Assembly: GCA_964367585.1 (NCBI GenBank)
Contig: CAYIYH010000003.1
Coordinates: forward strand, 62,001-126,000
DNA from: CAYJGJ01 sp964367585
Lineage (GTDB): Bacteria > Bacillota > Clostridia > Peptostreptococcales > Anaerovoracaceae
DNA: 64,000 nucleotides
Direction: 5' to 3'
Shown here: piece after piece, positions 45,662-55,157 of the stretch
How the letters are laid out: each line of letters begins with the position of its first letter
Numbering within the stretch: position 1 is the stretch's first letter
Notes under the pieces: generated by a model
Database searches by the model: none
Told to the model about the DNA's origin: nothing
The model's input: only the letters and a program-made list of their open reading frames with translations
Position numbers and translations under genes: made by a program

Positions 45662-45806
45662 GTTTCTCGGTTCTTACTATCATAGTTTATCATAAAAATG
45701 ATTGAAAAGTCAAGGGCAAAGAGATCTGGGGGCGCACAATACGGTCTGAATACAGTTTTCATGCTATTTTATTCACTTCTTCTTTTCCTCAAAATTTCTA
45801 TTCACC

Positions 45807-45840
45807 TGTACCCATGGAAAAATTTTTTTCCATGGGTACA
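45807..45840. repeat. 34-bp near-perfect palindrome downstream of the MFS gene
   Basis: Sixteen-base arms starting TGTACCCATGGAAAAA meet around two T. It is 27 bp past the MFS stop. Could be a processing or mRNA-stability hairpin; the T-rich part is in the stem, not after it. Confidence 0.5.
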
Positions 45841-45867
45841 AATAATAAAATTTACTATATTTCAGAT

Positions 45868-47091
45868 TTATTCATCTATGACATACTCTATCTTAATCCC
45901 TCGAAACACAGCAAACAAAATAAGAAGAATAATTAAAAACAATCCCCAAATAGGTCGATAACTTCCCATCATCTCATAAATCAAATTGGAAATTACTCCT
46001 CCAAGAGAATTGACCACTCCAGTTAAAAGCACCATTCGAGAGTAAATACTTGTATAATCCTTTCCTCCAAAAATTTCTCCAACAAGCAATGGAAGCAAAA
46101 TATCTCCTACCCCTCCCATCATTAAACCAAAGAAAAATGTAAAAAGTACTAGAAAATACATATTTTCTACGAAGTACAACATAACAATAGAGCCTACCAT
46201 CATGCTCCACAGTAGGTTTATCATAGTTTTATGACCAAAACGATCATATAAACTACCTATTCCGACTTTTCCCATCATCATAAGCCCCAACAACAACGAC
46301 ATAACAGTAGCGGTGGTACTGTAGGAATAGCCAATATCCATCAGGTATGTAGGTATATTGGCATAAACTCCCATCAAAACGAATCCTAGCAAACTCATCC
46401 CACACAGCATTTTCCGATAGGAACGCGTTCGCCTTGCCTCGACCAGAAGGATACCTGCATACAGAGGGGTGTGTTCTTTTTTTCTTGTTCCTTGAAATCC
46501 AAAGGGAGTTAGTCCTTTATCCTCTGGTCGGTCAAAAATACTCAAAGCAATGATAATCGTCATTACCATTGCAACGGCAGCATAGTATGCGTAAGTGGTT
46601 TTCCAACCATAGTATTCTATAGTAAAAGCTGCAAGTTGATTAAAAATCATTCCGCCCAAGCCAGTACCTGCCATTGCAATTCCCAATGCCATACCACTTT
46701 TATCGGCAAACCATTGGTTAATTAACACAGAAATCGAAATTCCCGAAATCATAGATAATCCACAACCAATTATAATCGTCCCACAATAAAAAAAGAAGAT
46801 ATTAGGTGCTAAGTAGTAACACAAACATCCCAGAGATACAATAATTTCACCTAAAAGAAATGTTCGTTTTACTTGTATCTTTTTGAGCATCTTTCCTACT
46901 ACAGGAGCCATAAACATTATGGATAATCCCATAATAGTAAAATTTACAGAAAAGCTAGCTCTGGATATTTCATAAGTATTACATACTTCCAATAAAAATA
47001 GATTCGCGGTGTTCAAAACCATGCCGTATGAAGCAGCCACAGGAATCACCCCCAAAACTAGCATAATCCAGCTATAATGTATTTTCTTCAC
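45868..47091 (-). CDS. MFS transporter (oxalate/formate antiporter-like)
   Basis: 407 residues with 12 predicted membrane helices. It shows GIAMAGTGLGGMIFNQLAA in helices 4-5, the loop FDRPEDKGL after helix 6, and SLYDRFGHKTMINLL after helix 8, as in monocarboxylate/oxalate-formate type carriers. The substrate is unknown. It starts at a GTG whose last bases overlap the stop of the M32 carboxypeptidase gene. Last gene of the TetR-controlled operon. Confidence 0.85.
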   Translation of the reverse strand: MKKIHYSWIMLVLGVIPVAASYGMVLNTANLFLLEVCNTYEISRASFSVNFTIMGLSIMFMAPVVGKMLKKIQVKRTFLLGEIIVSLGCLCYYLAPNIFFFYCGTIIIGCGLSMISGISISVLINQWFADKSGMALGIAMAGTGLGGMIFNQLAAFTIEYYGWKTTYAYYAAVAMVMTIIIALSIFDRPEDKGLTPFGFQGTRKKEHTPLYAGILLVEARRTRSYRKMLCGMSLLGFVLMGVYANIPTYLMDIGYSYSTTATVMSLLLGLMMMGKVGIGSLYDRFGHKTMINLLWSMMVGSIVMLYFVENMYFLVLFTFFFGLMMGGVGDILLPLLVGEIFGGKDYTSIYSRMVLLTGVVNSLGGVISNLIYEMMGSYRPIWGLFLIILLILFAVFRGIKIEYVIDE

Positions 47092-48596
47092 TAGTGATTT
47101 CCTCTAGAGCCATATATTCTCTCGTATTTTTCATTTAAATAGTTTAAATATGCCTGTACAGAAAGCTCTCTACCCGTGACCTTTTTAATAATATCTTTCG
47201 GGGTATAAACACTGCCTCCTGGATACACATTTTCTTTCAACCAGTGAAGCATTGGCTCCATATTGCCCTCTTTTACCTTATCAATTACACTAGGTGCAAC
47301 TTCCTTTATATGCATCCAAATCTGTGCTCCATACAAATTTCCTACAGCATAACCTTGAAAATATCCAATATATCCCAATGCCCAGTGAGGATCTTGCAAG
47401 ACACCTGTTCTATAATCTTGTGATTCTATTCCAAAATATTCTTTAAGTTTTTCATTCCATCTCTTTGGTAGCTCGTCCATAGTTAAATTGCCATCTAATA
47501 ATTCTTTTTCTAATTCGTACCGCATAATGATATGCAAGGAATACGTAACTTCATCCGCGTATACACGAATCAAGGAAGGCTTCACTTTGTTAATCATTCT
47601 AATGAAACACGAAAAATCTGTGGAAGTAAGCTTAGGAAAAAGTTCTTGAACTTTTGGGTAAATAGGCTTCCAAAACTCCTCACTTCGACCAACTATATTC
47701 TCAAAAAATCTTGACTGCGACTCATGCATCATGCCTAAGTGCCCTCTCCAGTGCATTGTATCCTTTAAAGATGTCTCATGTTGTTGGAAGTAAATCGCAT
47801 GCCCTCCTTCGTGGAGCATTCCAAATACCGCTCCCGCGAAACTATCATATTCATTGAGGATTCTTACATCATCAGGGCCTAATGGCAAACACATAGGATG
47901 CAGAGCTTCTCCATATCCACCACGGGTTGCATCGTACCCCATGTGCTCTACTAAAAAAATACAGAGACTTTTCAGTTCTTCTTTCGACGATTTCTCCCAT
48001 AGCAAGGAATCGTCTACTTTTTCGCAAGACTCCACTCTTCTTTTGCATAGCTCTAACAAACCTACCTTTAACTCATCAAACAATTCATCAATTTCTCTCA
48101 TAGAGTAATCCCATTCTGTTTCTTTTAATACATGCTCAAAAACAGAACCATTATCTATTCCATATATTTTTTTTTTCAAGTAAAACAGTTCATCCAGCGT
48201 TTCCATTGATGTTTGATATATATTCTCTCGGTATTCACGACGCCAAGCATCTTGAGCGGAAAGTGATTTTTCTTGCCATTCACGACAATACTCCGCTGAC
48301 ACTCCAATCGCGTCCTCTCTAAGACGCTTTAGTTCTCGCACAGTTGCACTATCAACTGCGGATTCTATTTTTTTCGTCGAAAAAAATTCTAAACATTCTT
48401 CTAACTCGCGTGATATATACAATTTATTTAATTGTGATTTTAAGGTCGTCACCATATTTTCTCGATATGGTTTTGCTTCTTGAGAAATCGATTCTGAACA
48501 TAAATCCCACATTAAAAAATAATAAGTACTATTTAAGCGGTCACTTTCTAATGCAATATCTCTAATTTTTTTTAGGTATTCATTGTATATTTCCAT
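47091..48596 (-). CDS. M32-family metallocarboxypeptidase (carboxypeptidase Taq-like)
   Basis: About 501 residues, the family length. The zinc motif HEGGHAIYFQQHE is preceded by DVRILNEYDSFAGAVFGMLHEGGH, with further family blocks MHESQSRFFENIVGRS, RVYADEVTYSLHIIMRYELE and DPHWALGYIGYFQGYAVGNLYGAQIW. These enzymes remove C-terminal residues from peptides. The ATG at 48596 follows AGAAAGGTG by about nine bases; a GTG at 48608 lies within that site. In this operon it probably trims a peptide-like or amide substrate brought in by one of the two transporters. Confidence 0.92.
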   Translation of the reverse strand: MEIYNEYLKKIRDIALESDRLNSTYYFLMWDLCSESISQEAKPYRENMVTTLKSQLNKLYISRELEECLEFFSTKKIESAVDSATVRELKRLREDAIGVSAEYCREWQEKSLSAQDAWRREYRENIYQTSMETLDELFYLKKKIYGIDNGSVFEHVLKETEWDYSMREIDELFDELKVGLLELCKRRVESCEKVDDSLLWEKSSKEELKSLCIFLVEHMGYDATRGGYGEALHPMCLPLGPDDVRILNEYDSFAGAVFGMLHEGGHAIYFQQHETSLKDTMHWRGHLGMMHESQSRFFENIVGRSEEFWKPIYPKVQELFPKLTSTDFSCFIRMINKVKPSLIRVYADEVTYSLHIIMRYELEKELLDGNLTMDELPKRWNEKLKEYFGIESQDYRTGVLQDPHWALGYIGYFQGYAVGNLYGAQIWMHIKEVAPSVIDKVKEGNMEPMLHWLKENVYPGGSVYTPKDIIKKVTGRELSVQAYLNYLNEKYERIYGSRGNH

Positions 48597-48620
48597 TGCT
48601 AGCTTCACCTTTCTTTTAGA

Positions 48621-49598
48621 TTATTCACTTTCATCAAAATAACAAGCTCTAAAACCAACATCAAAATACGAATCGTCTTTTTGCATATAAAACCCACAAG
48701 AAAACACTCCGGCCATTTCCCGATTTACCCAATAACCACCTCGTATAGGAAAACGCTCTCCATTCTCTATGCCCCAAATCGCGTCATCTTCTCGGACGTC
48801 ATCTACGGGATATAGACACATAGCCTGCAAAGAATTCTTCTGCGAAAACTCTGCATCTTTTCCTGTTTCTTTAAAATGGGCGAACAGCAGTTGATTTTCT
48901 TCTGAATATTCCTCAGAACGAGATATCAGTGGATGTTCAAGGCCAAGCGATTTCCATGAAGCTCCCTCCGAGCACTCTTCTAGGAGTTGAATTTCACCGT
49001 TCACCATTTTCACTCCGTCAAGCATTTCCCACACATTCCCATTCATATCATAAATTCCAAATCCTGTATGGTCATGAGTCCAACTTTCTGGACCGGAACC
49101 GGTTGCTACTCTCATTGGCGGACCGATTTCTCCCTCTGGAGTATGCGCATCAAGTGAAATCAAAACCCCACGTTCATGAGTCATTTCATAATCTCCCCCC
49201 TGAAAATTATTTCCTCTAGGAAGGGTATTATTTTTAAGACTCCATAATGCGACAGCTGACCACTCTGAATTTGTCATAAGGTGCCAACCTTCTCCTTTAT
49301 TTTCGCAGAACTCCTTTGCTTGAGAAAAAGAGTATAAGACGGCTGGATCTTTATATGGAAGACTATAACTACATTCTCCGTCTACAACATTTTGATATTT
49401 GCTAACATAAAGACATTCTCGTTCCTTTCCTTTATAGAAAAATCCAGGATGAGTTACTTCAGGTCCGCCGGAAATAACATCAGAAATCTTAAATTTAGGA
49501 ATACGCACCATAATACTTCCCTTATTTCGATAGTCGTATAGTATGGTATTTTTCCCTCCGGATACCGCTTCTATCATATTTTTTTCGCACTGGTCCAT
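48621..49598 (-). CDS. SUMF1/FGE-fold protein without the FGE active-site cysteines
   Basis: 325 residues. The C-terminal 250 show the SUMF1 / C-type-lectin fold: LMTNSEWSAVALWSLKN, GFGIYDMNGNVWEMLDGV, FPIRGGYWVNREMAGVFS and a final VGFRACY. The vicinal Cys pair of true formylglycine-generating enzymes is absent and there is no sulfatase gene nearby. Function is therefore open: ligand binding, or modification by another chemistry. No signal peptide, so cytosolic. Located between the GPH transporter and M32 carboxypeptidase genes in the same operon. Confidence 0.78.
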   Translation of the reverse strand: MDQCEKNMIEAVSGGKNTILYDYRNKGSIMVRIPKFKISDVISGGPEVTHPGFFYKGKERECLYVSKYQNVVDGECSYSLPYKDPAVLYSFSQAKEFCENKGEGWHLMTNSEWSAVALWSLKNNTLPRGNNFQGGDYEMTHERGVLISLDAHTPEGEIGPPMRVATGSGPESWTHDHTGFGIYDMNGNVWEMLDGVKMVNGEIQLLEECSEGASWKSLGLEHPLISRSEEYSEENQLLFAHFKETGKDAEFSQKNSLQAMCLYPVDDVREDDAIWGIENGERFPIRGGYWVNREMAGVFSCGFYMQKDDSYFDVGFRACYFDESE

Positions 49599-49615
49599 AT
49601 TATATCTCTCTCCTT

Positions 49616-51031
49616 TTAAAGAATTTCTTCAAAGCCGTCTGTTGTATATTCCTTACCATCTCTCTTCAATAACAGTGCCTCTTGTAATGATTGAAAGTTC
49701 TCTTTGTTTACCTTGTAAAGAAATATAAAAACAATTCCAATCAATGTAGCTACAGCAGGAAGGCCACCGCCTACAAATCTCAACATAGAAACAACTTCCT
49801 GAGGTTGTGATGTTAATGTAGCATCCATATTAACAATTTCGAGAAGCATTCCTCCGGCCCACATGCCAACGGCAACTCCCAATTTCATAATAAAACTATT
49901 TAGTGAAATCAACTGTCCATCGCGACGTTTACCATTTTTAAATTCGTCAATTTCTACAATATCAAAATTCAAAGAATATATTAAAATCCAAAAGGCTGTA
50001 TTCCCAATCATAGTTATTGCCATTGTAGCAACAGTAGTAGTAAAATTCATAAGCCCGAATGTCAAATACAAAGAAGATGCCGTCATAAGAATCATTCCAA
50101 GTAGCATGCAATTTTTCTTGCCAATTTTCAATGCTAAATTACCAATAGGTACAGCAGCCAAAATATGCAAAACCGTCGGAACTAAAGGAACCAAGGCAAT
50201 AGTAGCATAATCTAAATTTACTACATACAAATAATAGAACGTTAAACTACTTGCACTAATGCCTATTACAAAGTTCATAGTAAAAGAAGTAAAAACAATA
50301 TAGCGATATTGCTTTAATTTAAACAATCCTAAATATTCCGCGATTGGATTTCCACCATTTTGCTTTTCACTAACTACTGTTTCATTTTTAACTATCTCTT
50401 TGCCTTTCAACAATAATGCAGATGTCATATAGCAGAAGATAACAAATATACCCAAAGCAATTGCAATAAGGCTCCATGCCTTTATATCACTCATATTTCT
50501 ATTTAATAGAAATTCTAATGCCAACATAACACCACTAGTTAATATAATAGAACCTAAATTAGAAAACGTCGTAGTTGCGGTTCTTAACTTTGTTCTTTCA
50601 TCATAGTCGTCTGTGATTTCTGAGGCCAAAGAAATATAGGGTATGTCGGTCGCTGTAAAAAATGTCCAGAATAAAATATTTGCGATAAATATATAGACTA
50701 TTTTAGCGTTACCTTGTAACCCTATATCGGTAAATAACATTATTATCGAAAGCCCTAAGGGAACACATGCAAACATCATGAAGGGAACTCTTTTTCCGTA
50801 TTTATTCCCTTTAAATTTGTCACTCAAATACCCTATAATAGGATCGGTAATAGCATCCCAAAAAACAGCAAACATAGACAATGTTCCCGCGATACCGGGA
50901 CTTACTCCAGCAGCACTAGTTAAAAAGAAAATAAAATACATGTAAAATAAATTAATTGCAACAACTTGGCCTGCACCACCAATTCCATAACCTACAATGC
51001 TAGACATGCTTAGCTTTTGTTTCATATTCAT
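49616..51031 (-). CDS. GPH-family cation symporter (sugar/glycoside type)
   Basis: 471 residues, 12 membrane helices. GPH features are the opening SSIVGYGIGGAGQVVAINLFYMYFIFFLT, FAVFWDAITDPIIGYLSDKFKGNKYGKRVPFM and RDGQLISLNSFIMKLGVAVGMWAGG. Members carry glycosides, pentosides or hexuronides with a cation. It follows the aldehyde dehydrogenase gene by 41 bp. GGAGG precedes the ATG. Confidence 0.88.
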   Translation of the reverse strand: MNMKQKLSMSSIVGYGIGGAGQVVAINLFYMYFIFFLTSAAGVSPGIAGTLSMFAVFWDAITDPIIGYLSDKFKGNKYGKRVPFMMFACVPLGLSIIMLFTDIGLQGNAKIVYIFIANILFWTFFTATDIPYISLASEITDDYDERTKLRTATTTFSNLGSIILTSGVMLALEFLLNRNMSDIKAWSLIAIALGIFVIFCYMTSALLLKGKEIVKNETVVSEKQNGGNPIAEYLGLFKLKQYRYIVFTSFTMNFVIGISASSLTFYYLYVVNLDYATIALVPLVPTVLHILAAVPIGNLALKIGKKNCMLLGMILMTASSLYLTFGLMNFTTTVATMAITMIGNTAFWILIYSLNFDIVEIDEFKNGKRRDGQLISLNSFIMKLGVAVGMWAGGMLLEIVNMDATLTSQPQEVVSMLRFVGGGLPAVATLIGIVFIFLYKVNKENFQSLQEALLLKRDGKEYTTDGFEEIL

Positions 51032-51072
51032 CTTTCTCCTCCTTAATTTAACAATATTATATCTATTACATT

Positions 51073-52557
51073 TTATTCCGTATCAGAAAACCAATCATTT
51101 CCACTAGGGGTTAATCTGATATTTACTTGCTTTAAGCTTGTAAATTCTTCTAACCCTTTAATACCTCCAATTACTCCCATTCCACTCTCTTTGTGTGGTG
51201 TTGTACTAATAGCAAGGTCATTTTCCATATAAGTATTTACCCAAAGAATTCCCGAATCGACCTTTTTGCAAACTCGAAGTGCTTTCCCTAAGTCACTTGT
51301 AAAAACCATTCCAGCTAATCCATATTTTGTACAGTTTGCCATGGATATAGCTTCTTCTTCTGTAGAAAACGATTGAATTGTAAGTACTGGACCAAAAATT
51401 TCTTCTTGAACAATAGTCATTTCATTTGTACAATTGATGAAAATAGTTGGCTCTATGAAATATCCTTGCTCAAATTCACCTTCTGTAATTCGTTTGCCTC
51501 CTACCGCTATAGTAGCTCCTTCTGATACTCCTTTTGCGATATAATCTAAAATTACATTCATATGAGATTTAGACACTACAGGTCCAATTTCTGCATCCTC
51601 ATCAAATGGCATTCCTATGCGAAACTTTTTTACTCTTTCACAAAGCGTTTTTACTACCTTCTCATAAATAGATTCCTGAACTAACAGCCTAGAACCCGAA
51701 ACGCAAATTTGCCCTTGACTAAAGAAAATTCCGAATAAAATAGTTTGTAATGCTTTATCCAAATCTGCATCATCGAATAAAATAGCAGCTGACTTTCCGC
51801 CGAGTTCTAATAAAAGTTTTTTTAGATTAGAAGATGCTTGCTTCATGATACGTTTTCCAGTATCTGTACCACCAGTGAATACCACTTTTTTTACACGTTC
51901 ATCCGCTGCTATAGCATCTCCAATTTCGGAACCTGGACCGAGAATTAAATTTACAGTTCCCGCCGGAATTCCCACTTGTTCGAATATCTCAAACAGCAAA
52001 ATCGTGGTAAGAGGTGTTATTGAAGCTGGCTTTACCACTACTGTATTTCCCGCTGCTAATGCTGGAGCTACACCTGCACACATAGTTCCTAACGGATAAT
52101 TCCAAGGTGCTATAACTGCGCAAACACCTAGTGGTTCCCGAATACTCATTCCAAGTAACTCATCAGAGTTATTCCCAGTCTGTCCCACCATAGAGTTTAT
52201 GAGACCTGCATAATAGCGAAATGTATACGCAGCAGCGTAAGGATCATCTTCCTTTGTTTCCCTAAATAGTCTTCCAGTATTCAAAGATTCTAATCTAGCA
52301 ATTTCTTCCGCCCGTTCTTCTATCAAATCTGCTACCTGAATTAGATAACTAGCTCGCTCTGTAGCGGACAAGCCTGCCCAACGTGCTGTGTCTTCAAAGG
52401 CATTTCTTGCTGATTGCACAGCTAGATCAACTTCCTCTAACCCACCTTCTGGCACTACAGCTATTATCTCTCCATTACTAGGGTTTATAATGTTTCGCCG
52501 CTTTTCACTCCCATTGTCTCTCCATCTTCCATCCCAATACATTTTTTTGATATCCAC
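51073..52557 (-). CDS. Aldehyde dehydrogenase (betaine-aldehyde dehydrogenase-like)
   Basis: 494 residues. Catalytic Glu in LLLELGGKSA, catalytic Cys in FSQGQICVSGSRL, VVKPASITPLT and VFTGGTDTGKRIM for NAD binding, and the late EEIFGPVLTIQSF are all present. It oxidises an aldehyde to the acid; the sequence resembles betaine- and aminoaldehyde dehydrogenases. First gene of the operon after the TetR-type operator. Starts at a GTG behind GGAGG. Confidence 0.92.
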   Translation of the reverse strand: MDIKKMYWDGRWRDNGSEKRRNIINPSNGEIIAVVPEGGLEEVDLAVQSARNAFEDTARWAGLSATERASYLIQVADLIEERAEEIARLESLNTGRLFRETKEDDPYAAAYTFRYYAGLINSMVGQTGNNSDELLGMSIREPLGVCAVIAPWNYPLGTMCAGVAPALAAGNTVVVKPASITPLTTILLFEIFEQVGIPAGTVNLILGPGSEIGDAIAADERVKKVVFTGGTDTGKRIMKQASSNLKKLLLELGGKSAAILFDDADLDKALQTILFGIFFSQGQICVSGSRLLVQESIYEKVVKTLCERVKKFRIGMPFDEDAEIGPVVSKSHMNVILDYIAKGVSEGATIAVGGKRITEGEFEQGYFIEPTIFINCTNEMTIVQEEIFGPVLTIQSFSTEEEAISMANCTKYGLAGMVFTSDLGKALRVCKKVDSGILWVNTYMENDLAISTTPHKESGMGVIGGIKGLEEFTSLKQVNIRLTPSGNDWFSDTE

Positions 52558-52609
52558 TCTTTATATCCTCCCTACTCATATTATCGCTTAAGCGAGATAG
52601 CAGTTTTGC

Positions 52610-52677
52610 ATATCATTAATTAATTGAACGTTCAATTAATTAATGATATAATACCATTTTCCTGCTACGCATGTCAA
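52610..52677 (-). promoter_or_regulatory. Promoter with a 40-bp perfect palindromic TetR-type operator
   Basis: On the minus strand: -35 TTGACA (52677-52672), 18-bp spacer, -10 TATTAT (52653-52648). A perfect 40-bp palindrome (52610-52649, centre TTGAACGTTCAA, arms ending ATATCATTAATT) begins within the -10 box and covers the likely start point. A repressor bound here would block transcription of the ALDH operon. The TetR gene just upstream is the natural candidate. Confidence 0.82.
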
Positions 52678-52699
52678 ATGATTTTATTTATTATGCACA

Positions 52700-52731
52700 A
52701 AAAAAAAGAGGGCCCTACGTTAAGCCCCCTC
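52700..52731 (-). terminator. Terminator of the TetR-type regulator gene
   Basis: GC-rich stem GAGGG / CCCTC on the minus strand followed by nine T, 16 bp after the regulator stop. Confidence 0.8.
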
Positions 52732-52747
52732 CCGATTCAATATGTTT

Positions 52748-53362
52748 TTATTTTTCTTGACTTAAAATGTAGCTTATTACAGCTTGTTTTTGATTAATTA
52801 ACACTCGATTGAAATCTTCTATATCCTCGGAAAAGTCGCGATAATCGGCAAGACCGCTAGTCACTGAGAAGATAAAGACCGAGGCTAACCTTGTATCTAT
52901 CTCCGGAATCGCACCTTTTTTCACAAAAAAATCCAACTCCTTTTTCACCAATTCAATCACCCGATCGTGGTGTGCTTTGAATTTCTTCCACACTTCAGCA
53001 TCTCTCAATGCCAAGCTGTGACAATCAAAAAACACCTTCGTTTCCATTAGGTTAGGATCTAAGTCCTGAATAAACAAATAATCGATGTAATCAAGAAAAA
53101 CTCTTTTATATTCGTTTGCTTCAACTTCAGGCCTTATATATGGGTTATCAGTGCATTTTTCCAAAACATAGTCTACAAATTCCAATGTCATTTGTCGTTT
53201 GTTTTTAAAGTAATGTAAAACTAAACTAGGATTAATTTCAAGACGTGTGGCAATATTTACTAGTGTTACATTTTTGAAACCATTTTCTCCTACTAATAGA
53301 TAATAAATCTCAAGAATTTCATCTTTCTTTTTTTGATATTGAATTTCGTTTCTTACTTTCAA
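52748..53362 (-). CDS. TetR-family transcriptional regulator
   Basis: 204 residues. The N-terminal helix-turn-helix reads GFKNVTLVNIATRLEINPSLVLHYFKNKRQMTLEF (about 24-58), followed by an all-helical ligand-binding domain. It starts at a TTG with AAGGAG about ten bases before it. It lies upstream of the ALDH-GPH-SUMF1-M32-MFS operon whose promoter holds the 40-bp palindrome; I infer that it is that operon's repressor. Confidence 0.88.
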   Translation of the reverse strand: MKVRNEIQYQKKKDEILEIYYLLVGENGFKNVTLVNIATRLEINPSLVLHYFKNKRQMTLEFVDYVLEKCTDNPYIRPEVEANEYKRVFLDYIDYLFIQDLDPNLMETKVFFDCHSLALRDAEVWKKFKAHHDRVIELVKKELDFFVKKGAIPEIDTRLASVFIFSVTSGLADYRDFSEDIEDFNRVLINQKQAVISYILSQEK

Positions 53363-53688
53363 AGCACTGTTTCTCCTTTCATTCTCTCCTTGCTGTCTAT
53401 TACTTTATTTAACTAGTTGACAAGTGTTATGCATCAACATAGCATACCTGATTCCTGGAGGGACAAACATGCATGTGAAATAATCATTAGGATTATATTA
53501 ATTGACCTCCGTCAAAAAATCCATTCTATTTTTAAATTATTTTTATATTATACCATTAAATAACGAATATATCTATCTGCGCGTTATAATACAAGTTAAA
53601 TTGCACTAATTTAGAATAAAAGGGGGAATTATTCCCCCCATAAACTCTACTTATTTTAATTAACGCTACAATGAATCTACTGCCAACG
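53363..53688. other. Intergenic region (326 bp) upstream of the TetR gene
   Basis: It holds an inverted repeat TTGAC-CTCC-GTCAA (53502-53515) and TATAAT-like boxes on the minus strand that could serve the TetR gene, and the terminator at 53617-53640. I see no gene or structured RNA. Confidence 0.5.
53617..53640 (-). terminator. Terminator of the GntR/ABC operon
   Basis: GGGGGAATAATTCCCCC on the minus strand followed by TTTTATT, about 50 bp after the permease stop. Confidence 0.85.
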
Positions 53689-54465
53689 TTATTCAAGATT
53701 TAACTTTTTGGTCATTATGTATCTGCATACAAAAATTGATATAATGCTCTCCACAATATACATCGAGGCGATAAGGAATAACATTAACGGGAAAGAGTCA
53801 AAGAATTCATCGCTATCATTATACACTGCAATATTCGTTGTCACGTTATTTGACATTACTACAATTACAGGTATAAGCAAAATTGAGTTAAGAATCTGCG
53901 TCCCATAATTAAGAGCAAACCATGCACCAACAGACACAAGTATTTTATTCTTTGCAAGTTGCCCTAGGCATATCGCAGTATAAAAGATCAAAATAGAAAA
54001 TAATCCCTGGGCGCATATTGTTGCAGTAGTAGACAATACGTACCATAAATTCGCTTCCGTAATTAATGCCCAAATTCCTTCAAGCAAAGAGAATTCTTCA
54101 AACATGACTGTTAAAACGATCAATCCCGACACGATAGTCGAACTTATCATAATTAAACTAAACACAATTGCATTGATTATTTTGCATATAAAATGATCCA
54201 TCGGCTTTACAGGCAATGTAAAACTCAAGTAGCCTTGCAATGTAAAAAGATGACGGTAGAAACGTGTCACATATATTACGGTGGGAAGACAAACCATACC
54301 AAATATTACAAGTGGGTATGGTAAAAAAAGCATCGTTCGTACAAAGTCAATTTCAATTAATTGCGATGCAACTGCTGTAGCAGTAGACACAATTAATATA
54401 AGTATCATTAACCAAGCCACTTTGGCATAGTATCTTGCTTCATAATAATATAATTTACTTAGCAT
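53689..54465 (-). CDS. ABC-2-type transporter permease
   Basis: 258 residues with six hydrophobic helices and no large outer domain. No strong signature beyond the ABC-2 layout. It overlaps the preceding ATPase gene by 7 bp, so the two form one exporter. GGGAGGTG lies before the ATG. Confidence 0.8.
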   Translation of the reverse strand: MLSKLYYYEARYYAKVAWLMILILIVSTATAVASQLIEIDFVRTMLFLPYPLVIFGMVCLPTVIYVTRFYRHLFTLQGYLSFTLPVKPMDHFICKIINAIVFSLIMISSTIVSGLIVLTVMFEEFSLLEGIWALITEANLWYVLSTTATICAQGLFSILIFYTAICLGQLAKNKILVSVGAWFALNYGTQILNSILLIPVIVVMSNNVTTNIAVYNDSDEFFDSFPLMLFLIASMYIVESIISIFVCRYIMTKKLNLE

Positions 54466-55157
54466 TTGAACACCTCCCTAAATAAATTGTCAATACTCAT
54501 ATTGTTTGCTTGCCTGATATCATCTGCATTGCCGCCCAGAACGAATTCACCATTTCTGAGGAATATTGCATCACTAATTACAGACTCTATATCCGAAATC
54601 AGATGTGTCGAAAGTATTATAGATGCGTTTTCGTTATAATTTGAAATTATTGTTTTTAAAATATAGTTTCTAGCCGCTGGATCTACTCCTGCAATCGGCT
54701 CATCTAATAGGTACACCTGAGCATCTCTACTCATCACGAGTATCAATGCAACTTTTTCTTGATTACCCTTTGACAAAGTTTTAATTTTTGCTTTTAAATT
54801 TATTCCTAAATTCCCAAGCATTTGAATCGCACGTTCACGACGAAAATCACTATAAAAGTCACTGTAATATTTTATACAAAATTCCACGCTTTCACTTGGA
54901 TCAAGAAATATTCGATCAGGCAAATAAGAAACTATTTTTTTAGTCTCCACGCCAGGGGAATGACCACATATTTGAATCATTCCGCTATCAGGAACGAGCA
55001 GCCCATTGAGAAGTTTAATCAATGTTGTCTTCCCACTCCCGTTCGGTCCGAGTAATCCCAATATTTTTCCTCTTCCGAGTTCAAAATTAAAATTATTGAG
55101 TGCCATATTATTTTTATATCGTTTAGTCAAATTCAGACATTTTATCAATGGCTCCAT
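54459..55157 (-). CDS. ABC transporter ATPase (YtrB-like)
   Basis: 232 residues. Walker A GPNGSGKTT, Walker B VYLLDEPIAGVD, switch His in STHLISD. The signature reads LSKGNQEKVALIL, where K replaces the second residue of the usual LSGGQ, as is common in YtrB-type proteins. It lies between a YtrA-like GntR gene and a permease gene. Confidence 0.9.
   Translation of the reverse strand: MEPLIKCLNLTKRYKNNMALNNFNFELGRGKILGLLGPNGSGKTTLIKLLNGLLVPDSGMIQICGHSPGVETKKIVSYLPDRIFLDPSESVEFCIKYYSDFYSDFRRERAIQMLGNLGINLKAKIKTLSKGNQEKVALILVMSRDAQVYLLDEPIAGVDPAARNYILKTIISNYNENASIILSTHLISDIESVISDAIFLRNGEFVLGGNADDIRQANNMSIDNLFREVFKC

Noticed and set aside
48621..49598. True formylglycine-generating enzyme (sulfatase activator)
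   Set aside because: The required Cys pair is missing and no sulfatase gene lies nearby; only the fold is supported.
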